Below the pieces are notes generated by a model. That model worked only from the letters and a program-made list of their open reading frames with translations, was not told where the DNA came from and did not search any database. 7,135 nucleotides of DNA from an uncultured Campylobacter sp. (GTDB lineage: Bacteria > Campylobacterota > Campylobacteria > Campylobacterales > Campylobacteraceae). Made by a program: the position numbers and the translations under genes. Shown here one piece after another: positions 1-6,262 of this stretch. Every line of letters starts with the position of its first letter. Position 1 is the first letter of the stretch. The stretch lies in contig NZ_CALIIS010000002.1 in assembly GCF_938017705.1 (NCBI RefSeq), forward strand, positions 1 through 7,135, read 5' to 3'.

Positions 1-195
1 AATTTTGAAATTTTAAAATTTTGAATTTACCGCAGCGAACCTGAATTGTAAATCGCACCGCGCCGATATGAAGCATTTGTAGTTGCGCGAGCGGGAGAAG
101 CTACCGGAGTATTAGCTTGTCGTGTGTGGCGGCTGATTTGCAACACGAACGCCCATGTGCAATTTTGCATAGTCGCGGTTTGCGACTTTGCTATC

Positions 196-430
196 GCGTG
201 CCGAAAGCCGCCTTGTGCAAGAAGAATTCGTACTTAAAAGGTGGCGCGGGACGTGCTGTGCTTTACGGCGCGCCATCCCGCAGCGTGCATTGCAAAAGCC
301 GCCCTATGTGCGAGAATAAAATTCGCGCCGCGCGTCAAAGACGCACGATCGCACTGCGTGCCAAAAGACGATGCGTGGTCGTGCCGTACGCTTTTTAAAA
401 GGCGGTGCCACGATCGGCGCCGTACGCCGC
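196..430. repeat. Degenerate direct repeat, offset about 160 bp
   Basis: Two collinear imperfect copies are visible at about 196-274 and 356-430. Both begin with GCGTGCC followed by R-AAAG (13 of 15 bases match between 196-210 and 356-370), and both carry TTAAAAGG about 38 bases later (234-241 and 395-402), followed by a GC-rich tail. A further partial similarity links 204-230 and 295-325: both start AAAGCCGCC, then carry TGTGC and end ATTCG. Inside the second copy CGTACGC recurs (386-392 and 421-427). The copies have diverged by small indels. I do not recognise the element; it may be an old duplicated intergenic sequence. Confidence 0.5.
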
Positions 431-508
431 GGGCGCGATGCGAGGTTTGAGCCTCACGTGGCAGACGAAGCATGCACAGCACACGTAAATGCGAATAAAT
501 TTTAAAAC

Positions 509-514
509 GGAGAG
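509..514 (+). promoter_or_regulatory. Shine-Dalgarno of ftsW, deciding a TTG start
   Basis: GGAGAG lies four bases before the TTG at 519. The codon just before that TTG is an in-frame TGA (516-518), so ftsW cannot start any further upstream. An out-of-frame ATG at 515 sits right against the same ribosome site and would give only five codons (stop at 530-532). Confidence 0.6.
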
Positions 515-518
515 ATGA

Positions 519-1679
519 TTGAAAACCGATAAATGGCTATATTACTTCACCTGCGCGCTCATTACGATCGGCATGATATTTTCGCTGTCGTTGAGCTCAT
601 ATACGGTGCTTCTGCTGGGCACTACGCCGCTACATTTTTTTTATCGCCAGTGCGCGGTGGGGATCGCGTGCATCGCGGTGATGTGGATCGTCTCGCGCGC
701 CGATCCCGATAAATGCCTAACGCCGGTGTGCATGTCGCTTTTTGCGATAATGGGGATTTTGATGCTCGCGATGGGCTTTTTACCCAAATCCTTGGTCGCC
801 GACGTAAACGGCGCGGCGCGCTGGATCAGACTGCCGTTTTTTAACCTCGCGCCGGTGGAATTTTTCAAAGTGGGCTTTATCTACTTTTTGGCGTGGAGCT
901 TCTCGCGCAAGCTCGATCACTCCAAAAAAAGCATCGGGCGCGAGATCGCGACGCTGCTTCCTTACGTAGCGCTTTTCGGCTTCGTGGTGATCCTAGTCGC
1001 TATCGTGCAAAACGATCTGGGGCAGGTCGCGGTGCTGGGGCTTACGATGATTTTTATGTCGCTTTTTGCGGGCACGAGCTTCAAGCTCATCGGCTTTAGC
1101 TTTATGGGGATTTTGGGGCTTGCTTACGTTTTTATCGTCACGAGCGCGCACAGGGTCGATCGCGTGCGCTCGTGGTGGGGCGGCGTGCAGGATTTCGTGC
1201 TGTCGTTTATGTCGCCCGAAACTGCCGCAGGGCTGCGTATAGAGGACGCTAGCGCGCCGTATCAGGTCGGACACTCGCTAAATGCGATAAACAACGGCGA
1301 GTTTTTCGGGCAGGGACTTGGGCTCGGGAGCTTTAAGCTAGGCTATCTGAGCGAGGTGCATACCGACTTCGTGCTCGCAGGCATCGCCGAGGAGTGGGGG
1401 TTCGTCGGGATTTTGCTTATCGTGGCGCTATTTTATGCGATGCTCTTTCGCATCTTTCAGACCGCGAGTAAGTCGCCAAATAACGTAAATTTCCTCTTTT
1501 GCCTGGGTATCGGTTTTATGTTTTTCTTTTCGTTCATCATCAACTCCTACGGCATCACGTCGATCTCGCCGGTCAAGGGCATCGCCGTGCCGTTTCTAAG
1601 CTACGGCGGCAGCCACCTGCTCGCGGCATCGTTTGCGGTGGGGCTCGTTTTGATGGCGTCGAAAAGGGCGAAATTTTAA
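519..1679 (+). CDS. ftsW: FtsW, septal peptidoglycan glycosyltransferase (SEDS family)
   Basis: This is a 386-residue polytopic inner-membrane protein of the SEDS family, which polymerises lipid II into glycan strands at the division septum together with a class B PBP. SEDS landmarks appear in order: the NGAARWI segment (97-103) with the following PVEFFK (112-117), NDLGQ (165-169), the long segment YQVGHSLNAI...GQGLGLG (248-270), HTDF (281-284), whose Asp283 matches the catalytic aspartate known from RodA/FtsW, and the C-terminal signature PFLSYGGS (358-365). About ten hydrophobic segments are visible. The start is TTG, because an in-frame stop immediately precedes it and the next ATG (codon 19) would cut the first membrane helix. 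It is followed 137 bases later by murG, the same order as in C. jejuni, which favours FtsW over its paralogue RodA. No terminator is seen between them, so co-transcription is likely (inference). Confidence 0.93.
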   Translation: MKTDKWLYYFTCALITIGMIFSLSLSSYTVLLLGTTPLHFFYRQCAVGIACIAVMWIVSRADPDKCLTPVCMSLFAIMGILMLAMGFLPKSLVADVNGAARWIRLPFFNLAPVEFFKVGFIYFLAWSFSRKLDHSKKSIGREIATLLPYVALFGFVVILVAIVQNDLGQVAVLGLTMIFMSLFAGTSFKLIGFSFMGILGLAYVFIVTSAHRVDRVRSWWGGVQDFVLSFMSPETAAGLRIEDASAPYQVGHSLNAINNGEFFGQGLGLGSFKLGYLSEVHTDFVLAGIAEEWGFVGILLIVALFYAMLFRIFQTASKSPNNVNFLFCLGIGFMFFFSFIINSYGITSISPVKGIAVPFLSYGGSHLLAASFAVGLVLMASKRAKF

Positions 1680-1707
1680 AGCTTTTGTGGGTTTTGGGCG
1701 AGCGCCA

Positions 1708-1796
1708 TTTAAATTTAGGCGTAAATTTAGAGCTGAATTTTGCGTTTGAAATTCTATGCCGAAGCGCGCCGAGGCTTAAATTTAGGCGTGAAATTT
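1708..1796. repeat. Short direct repeat in the ftsW-murG gap
   Basis: TTAAATTTAGGCGT followed by AAATTT or GAAATTT occurs twice in the 137-base gap, at 1709-1728 and 1776-1796. A small inverted repeat, GAATTT / AAATTC (1735-1740 and 1749-1754), lies between the copies. The motif is like the AAATTT-rich sequence found in the other gaps of this window, so it is probably a general feature of this genome's intergenic DNA rather than an operator. Confidence 0.5.
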
Positions 1797-1816
1797 TATA
1801 AATTTAAAGGAAAAGT

Positions 1817-2830
1817 ATGGTCATAGCAATCAGCGGCGGCGGCACCGGCGGGCATTTGATAATCGCTAAAAATTTAGCCGTCCGCCTTGCGAAGCAGGGC
1901 ACCGAGACGATCTTTATCGGCTCAAACCGCGGGCAGGATCGCGCGTGGTTTGAAAATAGCGAGCTTTTTGCGCGCACCTATTTTCTGCAAAGCTCGGGCG
2001 TCGTCGATAAAAAGGGCTTTGCCAAGCTAGCCTCGCTGCTAAATATCCTGCGCCTCTCGCTTACGGCGCGTAAAATTTTAAAGCAAAACGGCGTCCGTGC
2101 GCTCATCAGCGTGGGCGGATACAGCTCGGCGCCCGCATCTATTGCGGCAATCCTTTCTCGCGTGCCGTTTTTTATCCACGAGCAAAACGCCGTTTGCGGG
2201 CGACTCAACCGCCTGCTGAGGCCCTTTGCGCGCGCGTTTTACAGCTCCTATGAAAAGCCCGCGTTTGCTTATCCGATCGCAGATATTTTTTTCAAGACGG
2301 CGCGACCGCGCACGGCGCTTAAGAAGGTCATCTTTTTGGGCGGCTCGCAGGGGGCGAGCTTTATCAATTCGCTTGCCGTGGAGCTTGCGCCTAAGCTCTT
2401 GAACCTCGGCTACGGCGTGATCCATCAGTGCGGCGAGCGCGAGTTTGAGCGCATCTCGCAGACCTACGCGCAGCAGGGGCTTGACGTGCAGCTCGTGGGC
2501 TTTTGCAAAAACATGCACGAGCTCATCGCAAGCGCCGATCTTTGCGTCGGACGCAGCGGCGCCAGCACGCTGTGGGAGCTCTGCTCAAACGGCCTGCCCG
2601 CGATATTTGTGCCGTTTCCGTTTGCGGCGGCGGATCATCAGTTTTATAACGCGAAATTTCTTAAAGAGCGCGGACTTTGCGAAATTTTGCGCCAGCAGGA
2701 CGCAAGCGGCGAGCGGATATTGAGCTTGATTGAGAGCTTCGACGTGGCGCGCGCAAGTAAAGGACTGCTTGAGCTCGCGGATCGAAACGGCGCGCAAGCG
2801 ATTATTGGCGATGTGATGAGTAAAATTTAA
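1817..2830 (+). CDS. murG: MurG, lipid II synthase (UDP-GlcNAc transferase)
   Basis: MurG is a peripheral GT-B glycosyltransferase on the cytoplasmic face of the membrane. It transfers GlcNAc from UDP-GlcNAc to lipid I (undecaprenyl-PP-MurNAc-pentapeptide) to give lipid II, the substrate FtsW polymerises. The 337 residues (E. coli MurG has 355) carry the family landmarks: the N-terminal glycine loop GGGTGGH (7-13), VGGYSSAPA (99-107), HEQNA (121-125), the second glycine loop GGSQGA (175-180), and the UDP-GlcNAc pocket GRSGASTLWE (245-254) followed by PFPFAAADHQ (266-275). Glu254 is at the place of the glutamate that contacts the sugar nucleotide. The ATG has a good ribosome site (AAAGGA, 1806-1811, spacing 5). 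It is probably expressed with ftsW. The gene looks intact. Confidence 0.96.
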   Translation: MVIAISGGGTGGHLIIAKNLAVRLAKQGTETIFIGSNRGQDRAWFENSELFARTYFLQSSGVVDKKGFAKLASLLNILRLSLTARKILKQNGVRALISVGGYSSAPASIAAILSRVPFFIHEQNAVCGRLNRLLRPFARAFYSSYEKPAFAYPIADIFFKTARPRTALKKVIFLGGSQGASFINSLAVELAPKLLNLGYGVIHQCGEREFERISQTYAQQGLDVQLVGFCKNMHELIASADLCVGRSGASTLWELCSNGLPAIFVPFPFAAADHQFYNAKFLKERGLCEILRQQDASGERILSLIESFDVARASKGLLELADRNGAQAIIGDVMSKI

Positions 2831-3059
2831 AAGCGCGCGGATAGTATGAGCTTGCGTAAATTTAAGGCGATCTCTGCGCGAGACTTTAAATTTATAAACC
2901 GATTAAATTTGACTTTCTGTGTTTGTGTAAATTTAACGCGGCGCTTGGGTTTGAATAAAAATTTGAATTTTGTATGCTTGCTGAGCAAAGGACATCTTTT
3001 GATTCGCGCAAATTTAAACTCGCAAACGCAGCCATGCAAAAGTGCATTGAGCCGTGAAA
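2831..3059. other. AT-rich convergent gap between murG and the Sel1 gene
   Basis: Both flanking genes end here. The gap carries several AAATTT / TAAATTT motifs and no domain-bearing frame; a 75-codon plus-strand frame (2846-3073) is composed largely of Lys/Phe/Asn/Leu produced by those motifs. Two weak inverted repeats are visible, TCTC-N5-GAGA followed by CTTTAAATTT (2871-2891) and TGCAT-N4-ATGCA (3032-3045), but neither is a convincing terminator. Confidence 0.5.
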
Positions 3060-3971
3060 TTATCTGCGCCTAAAGCTGATTATCGCATCATCGTTTTCTT
3101 GTTGATATTTTTCAAACAGAGCCTGATATCTTTGCGATTTTGCCGGATCATTGGAATAAATTCCCACTAGAAAATAGCACGCCTCCGCAAATCGCAACTC
3201 GCACGATCGCTCAAAGTATCGCGTACCCGTTTCTTTGTCATCGTCGTCAAAATACGCGACGTAACCGAACATAAAGCAGCCTTCGCCATTGCCGAGCTTA
3301 CATGCTTTTTTATACAGTTTTCTACCCTCTTGCGAATCTCTATCTTCGTAGCCTGCGAGTCTCGTGCAGCTTTCGCCGCCGTTAAGCTCGTAACAGCCTT
3401 TTTTAAGCAGATCTTTGGCGCCATCTTGCGAAATTTCGCCATTTAATAGCAGCAGGCTCGAAAGTACGGCGCAGGCATCGCCGTCTCCGCCGTCGCAATC
3501 TTCGCGAAATCTTACGGGATTTTTCATTTTTAAAGTGCCGTCTTTGGTGCGAATAGAAATTTCTTTAGGATTTTTGTTTACGGCTTCGTTTGCTTGATTG
3601 GTCGGAATTCGAGTTTCATTTAAAATCTCCGTGCGAAAAGGTGCCTTTATCGCTATAAAGACCGCGACTATACATACGACGACGAGAGGGAGTATTTTCG
3701 GCGTAGAGCGATTTTCGTGCGGAGTGCGGAGATCTGCGTCTTTGATCGATTGTTTGTCTCTTGCGGTAGCGACGGAGGGCTTAGGGCTCGGTTTTTTGCT
3801 TAAATTTGCGGCCGAACCTGCGCCTGATTTTTCGGCCAAATTTGCGGCAGCATCCGTATCCATATCTGCATTAGAACTTGTCTCGCAGACATTTTCACTT
3901 GAGCTTTTTAAATTTTTGCTCCGCTTTTCTCTCAGCTCATTTATGCGTTGTATGATTTCTTCGTTATTCAA
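3060..3971 (-). CDS. Membrane-anchored Sel1-like (Hcp-type) cysteine-rich repeat protein
   Basis: The 303-residue product has three visible parts. Residues 1-92 are hydrophilic and low in complexity, rich in Ser/Ala/Lys, with a charged N-terminal helix. Residues 93-109 form one membrane helix (LPLVVVCIVAVFIAI core) without a signal-peptidase-like site, suggesting a type II anchor with the C-terminal domain in the periplasm. Residues 155-275 are Sel1-like helical repeats with regularly paired cysteines: 159/167, 193/202, 224/232 and 257/265, mostly eight apart as in the disulfide-bridged repeats of Helicobacter cysteine-rich proteins (Hcp). Sel1 repeats usually mediate protein-protein contact; the partner is unknown. 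The start is TTG: AAAGGA lies six bases upstream, no ATG occurs before codon 37, and an in-frame stop lies 13 codons upstream. It converges with murG and diverges from htpG. A specific function cannot be named. Confidence 0.85.
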   Translation of the reverse strand: MNNEEIIQRINELREKRSKNLKSSSENVCETSSNADMDTDAAANLAEKSGAGSAANLSKKPSPKPSVATARDKQSIKDADLRTPHENRSTPKILPLVVVCIVAVFIAIKAPFRTEILNETRIPTNQANEAVNKNPKEISIRTKDGTLKMKNPVRFREDCDGGDGDACAVLSSLLLLNGEISQDGAKDLLKKGCYELNGGESCTRLAGYEDRDSQEGRKLYKKACKLGNGEGCFMFGYVAYFDDDDKETGTRYFERSCELRFAEACYFLVGIYSNDPAKSQRYQALFEKYQQENDDAIISFRRR

Positions 3972-3977
3972 ATGAAA

Positions 3978-3983
3978 TCCTTT
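3978..3983 (-). promoter_or_regulatory. Shine-Dalgarno supporting the TTG start of the Sel1-like gene
   Basis: On the minus strand AAAGGA sits six bases before the TTG at 3971-3969. No ATG or GTG is available in this frame between the upstream stop and that TTG, so this site decides the start. Confidence 0.7.
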
Positions 3984-4053
3984 TTGCTCGATAAATTTTT
4001 GTTTTAGTCAAACGCCCGTTTTTATCATAAAAATCGCATCGGAATCGAGAGGA

Positions 4054-4082
4054 ATTATATCATTTTGTTTTGAATTTTTCAA
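4054..4082 (-). promoter_or_regulatory. Sigma-70-type promoter of the Sel1-like gene
   Basis: On the minus strand TTGAAA (4082-4077) is separated by exactly 17 bases from TATAAT (4059-4054), and TG one base before the -10 makes an extended -10 (TGATATAAT). Transcription would start near 4047, giving a leader of about 75 bases before the TTG start codon. This is a prediction from sequence; the match is very strong. Confidence 0.75.
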
Positions 4083-4150
4083 AAAACGACGACTAAAAAG
4101 AATTTGTAAATTTAGCGCAGCCGCGCCGTCAAATTCGGATCGGTTTTTGC

Positions 4151-4158
4151 TGTATAAT
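4151..4158 (+). promoter_or_regulatory. Possible second, upstream -10 box towards htpG
   Basis: TGTATAAT carries a perfect TATAAT at 4153-4158 on the plus strand. No good -35 hexamer lies 16-18 bases upstream, although Campylobacter vegetative promoters often lack one. A start near 4165 would place the HAIR-like palindrome downstream of the start site. It could be a basal promoter or chance in AT-rich DNA. Confidence 0.3.
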
Positions 4159-4207
4159 CCACAGCCGGGTTTAAATTTCATATACTTCGAGCGCGCGTAA
4201 ATTTACA

Positions 4208-4234
4208 AAACTTGATAGGATTCATATCAAGTTT
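4208..4234. promoter_or_regulatory. HAIR-like inverted repeat, predicted HspR operator
   Basis: A perfect palindrome with ten-base arms (AAACTTGATA and TATCAAGTTT) and a seven-base spacer. The core CTTGATA-N7-TATCAAG has the architecture of the HAIR element CTTGAGT-N7-ACTCAAG bound by the MerR-like heat-shock repressor HspR, with the same CTTGA/TCAAG ends and the same spacer; only the two innermost bases of each arm differ. It lies just upstream of the htpG -35 box, centred about 62 bases before the predicted start. HspR is known to repress chaperone genes in Campylobacter and Helicobacter; its action here is inferred. Confidence 0.7.
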
Positions 4235-4247
4235 ATTTATTCTACTC

Positions 4248-4276
4248 TTGACAAGATTAGCACTCCATGATATAAT
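4248..4276 (+). promoter_or_regulatory. Consensus sigma-70 promoter of htpG
   Basis: TTGACA (4248-4253) and TATAAT (4271-4276) are both perfect and exactly 17 bases apart, and TG at 4268-4269 adds an extended -10. The predicted start is near 4283, giving a leader of only about 23 bases. A promoter this strong, combined with the repressor sites over and beside it, fits a gene kept down in normal growth and released by heat (inference). Confidence 0.85.
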
Positions 4277-4283
4277 CTGCCAA
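4257..4283. promoter_or_regulatory. CIRCE-like element, predicted HrcA operator
   Basis: TTAGCACTC at 4257-4265 is an exact left arm of the CIRCE element (TTAGCACTC-N9-GAGTGCTAA). At the right distance, 4275-4283, stands ATCTGCCAA, which matches the right arm at 5 of 9 bases. The first two bases of that arm are also the last two of the -10 box, which would explain part of the decay. The site spans the promoter spacer, the -10 and the start site, where a bound HrcA would block polymerase. The half-perfect form makes real binding less certain than for the neighbouring HAIR-like site. Confidence 0.55.
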
Positions 4284-4305
4284 AATTTTTAAAAAGGATC
4301 GTATA

Positions 4306-6147
4306 ATGGCAAAGAAAAAATTTAAGACCGAAGTGAATGATCTGCTAAATTTGATGATCCATTCGCTTTATTCAAACAAGGAGATTTTCCTGCGCGAGCT
4401 TATCTCAAATGCAAGCGACGCGCTAGATAAATTAAACTACCTAAGCCTTACGAACGACGATTACAAGGCGCTTTCGTATGTGCCGCGCATCGATATAAAG
4501 ATCGACAAAGAGGCCAAAACGCTAAGCATTGGCGACAACGGCATCGGCATGGACGAGGCCGAGCTCGAGAGCAATCTAGGCACTATTGCGCGCAGCGGTA
4601 CGAAGGGCTTTATGGCGAGCCTTAGCGGCGATGCGGCGAAGGATAGCAACCTCATCGGGCAGTTCGGCGTCGGGTTTTATTCGGCGTTTATGGTTGCAGA
4701 TCGTATCGAAGTTATCAGCCGCAAGCCTCTCTCGCAGGATGCCTTTAAATGGAGCAGCGACGCGAGCAACTACGCGATCGAAAAAGCGCAAAAAGAGGAC
4801 TTCGGCACGACGATAATCCTGCATATGAAAGATGAGGAATTTTTGGACGGCTACAGGCTCGAAGGCATTATCAAAAAATACTCCAACCACATCCCTTACC
4901 CGATCTTTATGGATAAAGAAGAATACATTCCTGCGCAAAAAGAGGGCGAGCAGGGACATAGCGAGGTTAAAAACGTCCAGATCAACCGCGCGAGCGCGCT
5001 TTGGCAGCTGCCAAAAAGCAGCCTAAAGCCTGGCGATTACAATGAATTTTACAAGCAGATCAGCCACGACAGCGGCGATCCGCTGTTTTACATCCACACC
5101 AAGGCCGAGGGTACGCACGAATACACGACGCTCTTTTACGTGCCGAGCAGCGAGCCTTTCGATCTATACCGCGTCGATTATCAAAGTGGCGTGAAGCTCT
5201 ACGTCAAGCGCGTTTTCATCACCGACGACGCCAAAGAGCTGCTGCCTAGCTACCTGCGCTTCGTACGCGGCATAATGGACGTCGAGGATCTGCCGCTAAA
5301 CGTAAGCCGCGAAATTTTGCAAGAAAATCGAATTCTAGCCTATGTCCGCGAACAGAGCATCAAAAAAATTCTATCCGAGCTAGAAAAGCTTTTGCAAAGC
5401 GATCGCGAAAAATACATAAAATTTTACGAATTATTCGGCAAGGTTTTGAAAGAGGGGCTTTACGGCTTCGGCGCAAACAAAGAGGAAATTTTAAAGCTTT
5501 GTCTTTTCAAATCAAATCTGCGAGACGGCCTCATCACGCTTAGCGAGTATAAGGAGAAAATGAAAGAGGGTCAAAAAGAGATCTATTACATCGCGGGAAA
5601 CAGCGCCGCGATGCTTAAAAGCTCGCCTCTGATCGAGAAATTTAACACCGAGGGCACGGAGGTGCTACTCTGCGACGATGAGATCGATACGATCGTGATG
5701 CCGGGCGTTTTTGAGTTTGATAAGACGCCGGTTAAAAATGCGACTTCGATCAAGCAGGATGCTTCGGAGGGCGATGTCGCGACGCCGCAAGCCAAAGAGA
5801 TCGCCGCGAAGATCAAAGAAATTTTAGGCGAACGCGTCAAGGACGTTAAAATTTCATCGCGTCTAAGCGGCTCGCTTTCCTGCCTTGTTTTTGACGAAAA
5901 CGATCCCGATTTTGCGACGCAGCAGTTGCTTAAGCAGATGGGGAACCGCAATCTGCCGCCAATAAAGCCGATTTTGGAGATCAACGCAGATCACGAGATC
6001 ATCAAAAAGCTGCAGGCCGATAAGCTGATGCTACCGCAAGTGTCTGAAATAATCTACGATCTGGCGCGCCTTAGCGAGGGGCAGGAGCTGGAAAATCCGA
6101 GCGAGTTTATCAAAAACGTAAACGAGCTGATCGCAAAGGCTCTGTAG
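4306..6147 (+). CDS. htpG: HtpG, Hsp90-family molecular chaperone
   Basis: HtpG is the cytosolic bacterial Hsp90, a homodimeric ATP-driven chaperone that remodels client proteins with DnaK. The 613 residues match the family (about 610-630). The N-terminal GHKL ATPase domain (about 1-215) has RELISNASDA (30-39) with catalytic Glu31 and Mg/ATP-binding Asn35, DNGIGM (77-82) with the adenine-contacting Asp77, and the lid/glycine segment GQFGVGFYSAFMV (118-130). The middle domain (about 225-480) has the conserved loop LPLNVSREILQ (329-339), whose Arg335 corresponds to the ATP-contacting arginine. The C-terminal dimerisation domain follows, without the eukaryotic MEEVD tail. AAGGA (4294-4298) lies seven bases before the ATG. 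The gene is apparently monocistronic: its own promoter with heat-shock operators in front and a strong terminator behind. Confidence 0.97.
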   Translation: MAKKKFKTEVNDLLNLMIHSLYSNKEIFLRELISNASDALDKLNYLSLTNDDYKALSYVPRIDIKIDKEAKTLSIGDNGIGMDEAELESNLGTIARSGTKGFMASLSGDAAKDSNLIGQFGVGFYSAFMVADRIEVISRKPLSQDAFKWSSDASNYAIEKAQKEDFGTTIILHMKDEEFLDGYRLEGIIKKYSNHIPYPIFMDKEEYIPAQKEGEQGHSEVKNVQINRASALWQLPKSSLKPGDYNEFYKQISHDSGDPLFYIHTKAEGTHEYTTLFYVPSSEPFDLYRVDYQSGVKLYVKRVFITDDAKELLPSYLRFVRGIMDVEDLPLNVSREILQENRILAYVREQSIKKILSELEKLLQSDREKYIKFYELFGKVLKEGLYGFGANKEEILKLCLFKSNLRDGLITLSEYKEKMKEGQKEIYYIAGNSAAMLKSSPLIEKFNTEGTEVLLCDDEIDTIVMPGVFEFDKTPVKNATSIKQDASEGDVATPQAKEIAAKIKEILGERVKDVKISSRLSGSLSCLVFDENDPDFATQQLLKQMGNRNLPPIKPILEINADHEIIKKLQADKLMLPQVSEIIYDLARLSEGQELENPSEFIKNVNELIAKAL

Positions 6148-6188
6148 ATTATCTAAATTTAGAGCTTCTATCCGTTATCTAAATTCCG

Positions 6189-6220
6189 CGCGGCTGCATA
6201 TATCTATGTGGCCGCGTTTT
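6189..6220 (+). terminator. Intrinsic terminator of htpG
   Basis: A 12-base-pair stem (6189-6200 with 6205-6216; two G-U pairs, six outer G-C pairs) with a four-base loop TATC is followed by TTTTAAATTT. It lies 41 bases after the htpG stop. On the opposite strand no T-run follows, so it should work for htpG only. Confidence 0.85.
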
Positions 6221-6262
6221 AAATTTAAAGAGAAATTTCTGCAGGCAAACTTCACGAGCTTT

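Larger units (their letters stand above)
1..514. other. Gene-free upstream region, GC-rich with decayed repeats
   Basis: I see no supportable gene in this stretch. It opens with a very AT-rich palindromic run (positions 1-28) and then becomes GC-rich. The open frames here are short, overlap one another on both strands, are rich in Arg and Cys, and have no recognisable domain or good ribosome site, so I treat them as chance. The region does contain a degenerate direct repeat (listed separately). It precedes ftsW, so the ftsW promoter probably lies in it, but I could not find a convincing -10/-35 pair close to the gene. Confidence 0.6.

Noticed and set aside
117..482. Several open frames of 69-93 codons on both strands
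   Set aside because: They overlap each other, are Arg/Cys-rich, lack domains and ribosome sites, and reflect GC-rich sequence containing few stop codons.
519..1679. RodA (mrdB) instead of FtsW
   Set aside because: Both are SEDS proteins, but direct linkage to murG and the HTDF segment favour FtsW.
2866..2891. TCTC-N5-GAGA hairpin followed by CTTTAAATTT as a murG terminator
   Set aside because: A four-base stem is too weak to be called a terminator.
2846..3073. 75-codon plus-strand frame after murG
   Set aside because: Its Lys/Phe/Asn/Leu pattern comes from the recurring AAATTT spacer motif, and it runs into the end of the Sel1-like gene.
3598..3975. 125-codon plus-strand frame
   Set aside because: It is fully antisense to the Sel1-like gene, which has the promoter, the ribosome site and the recognisable repeats.
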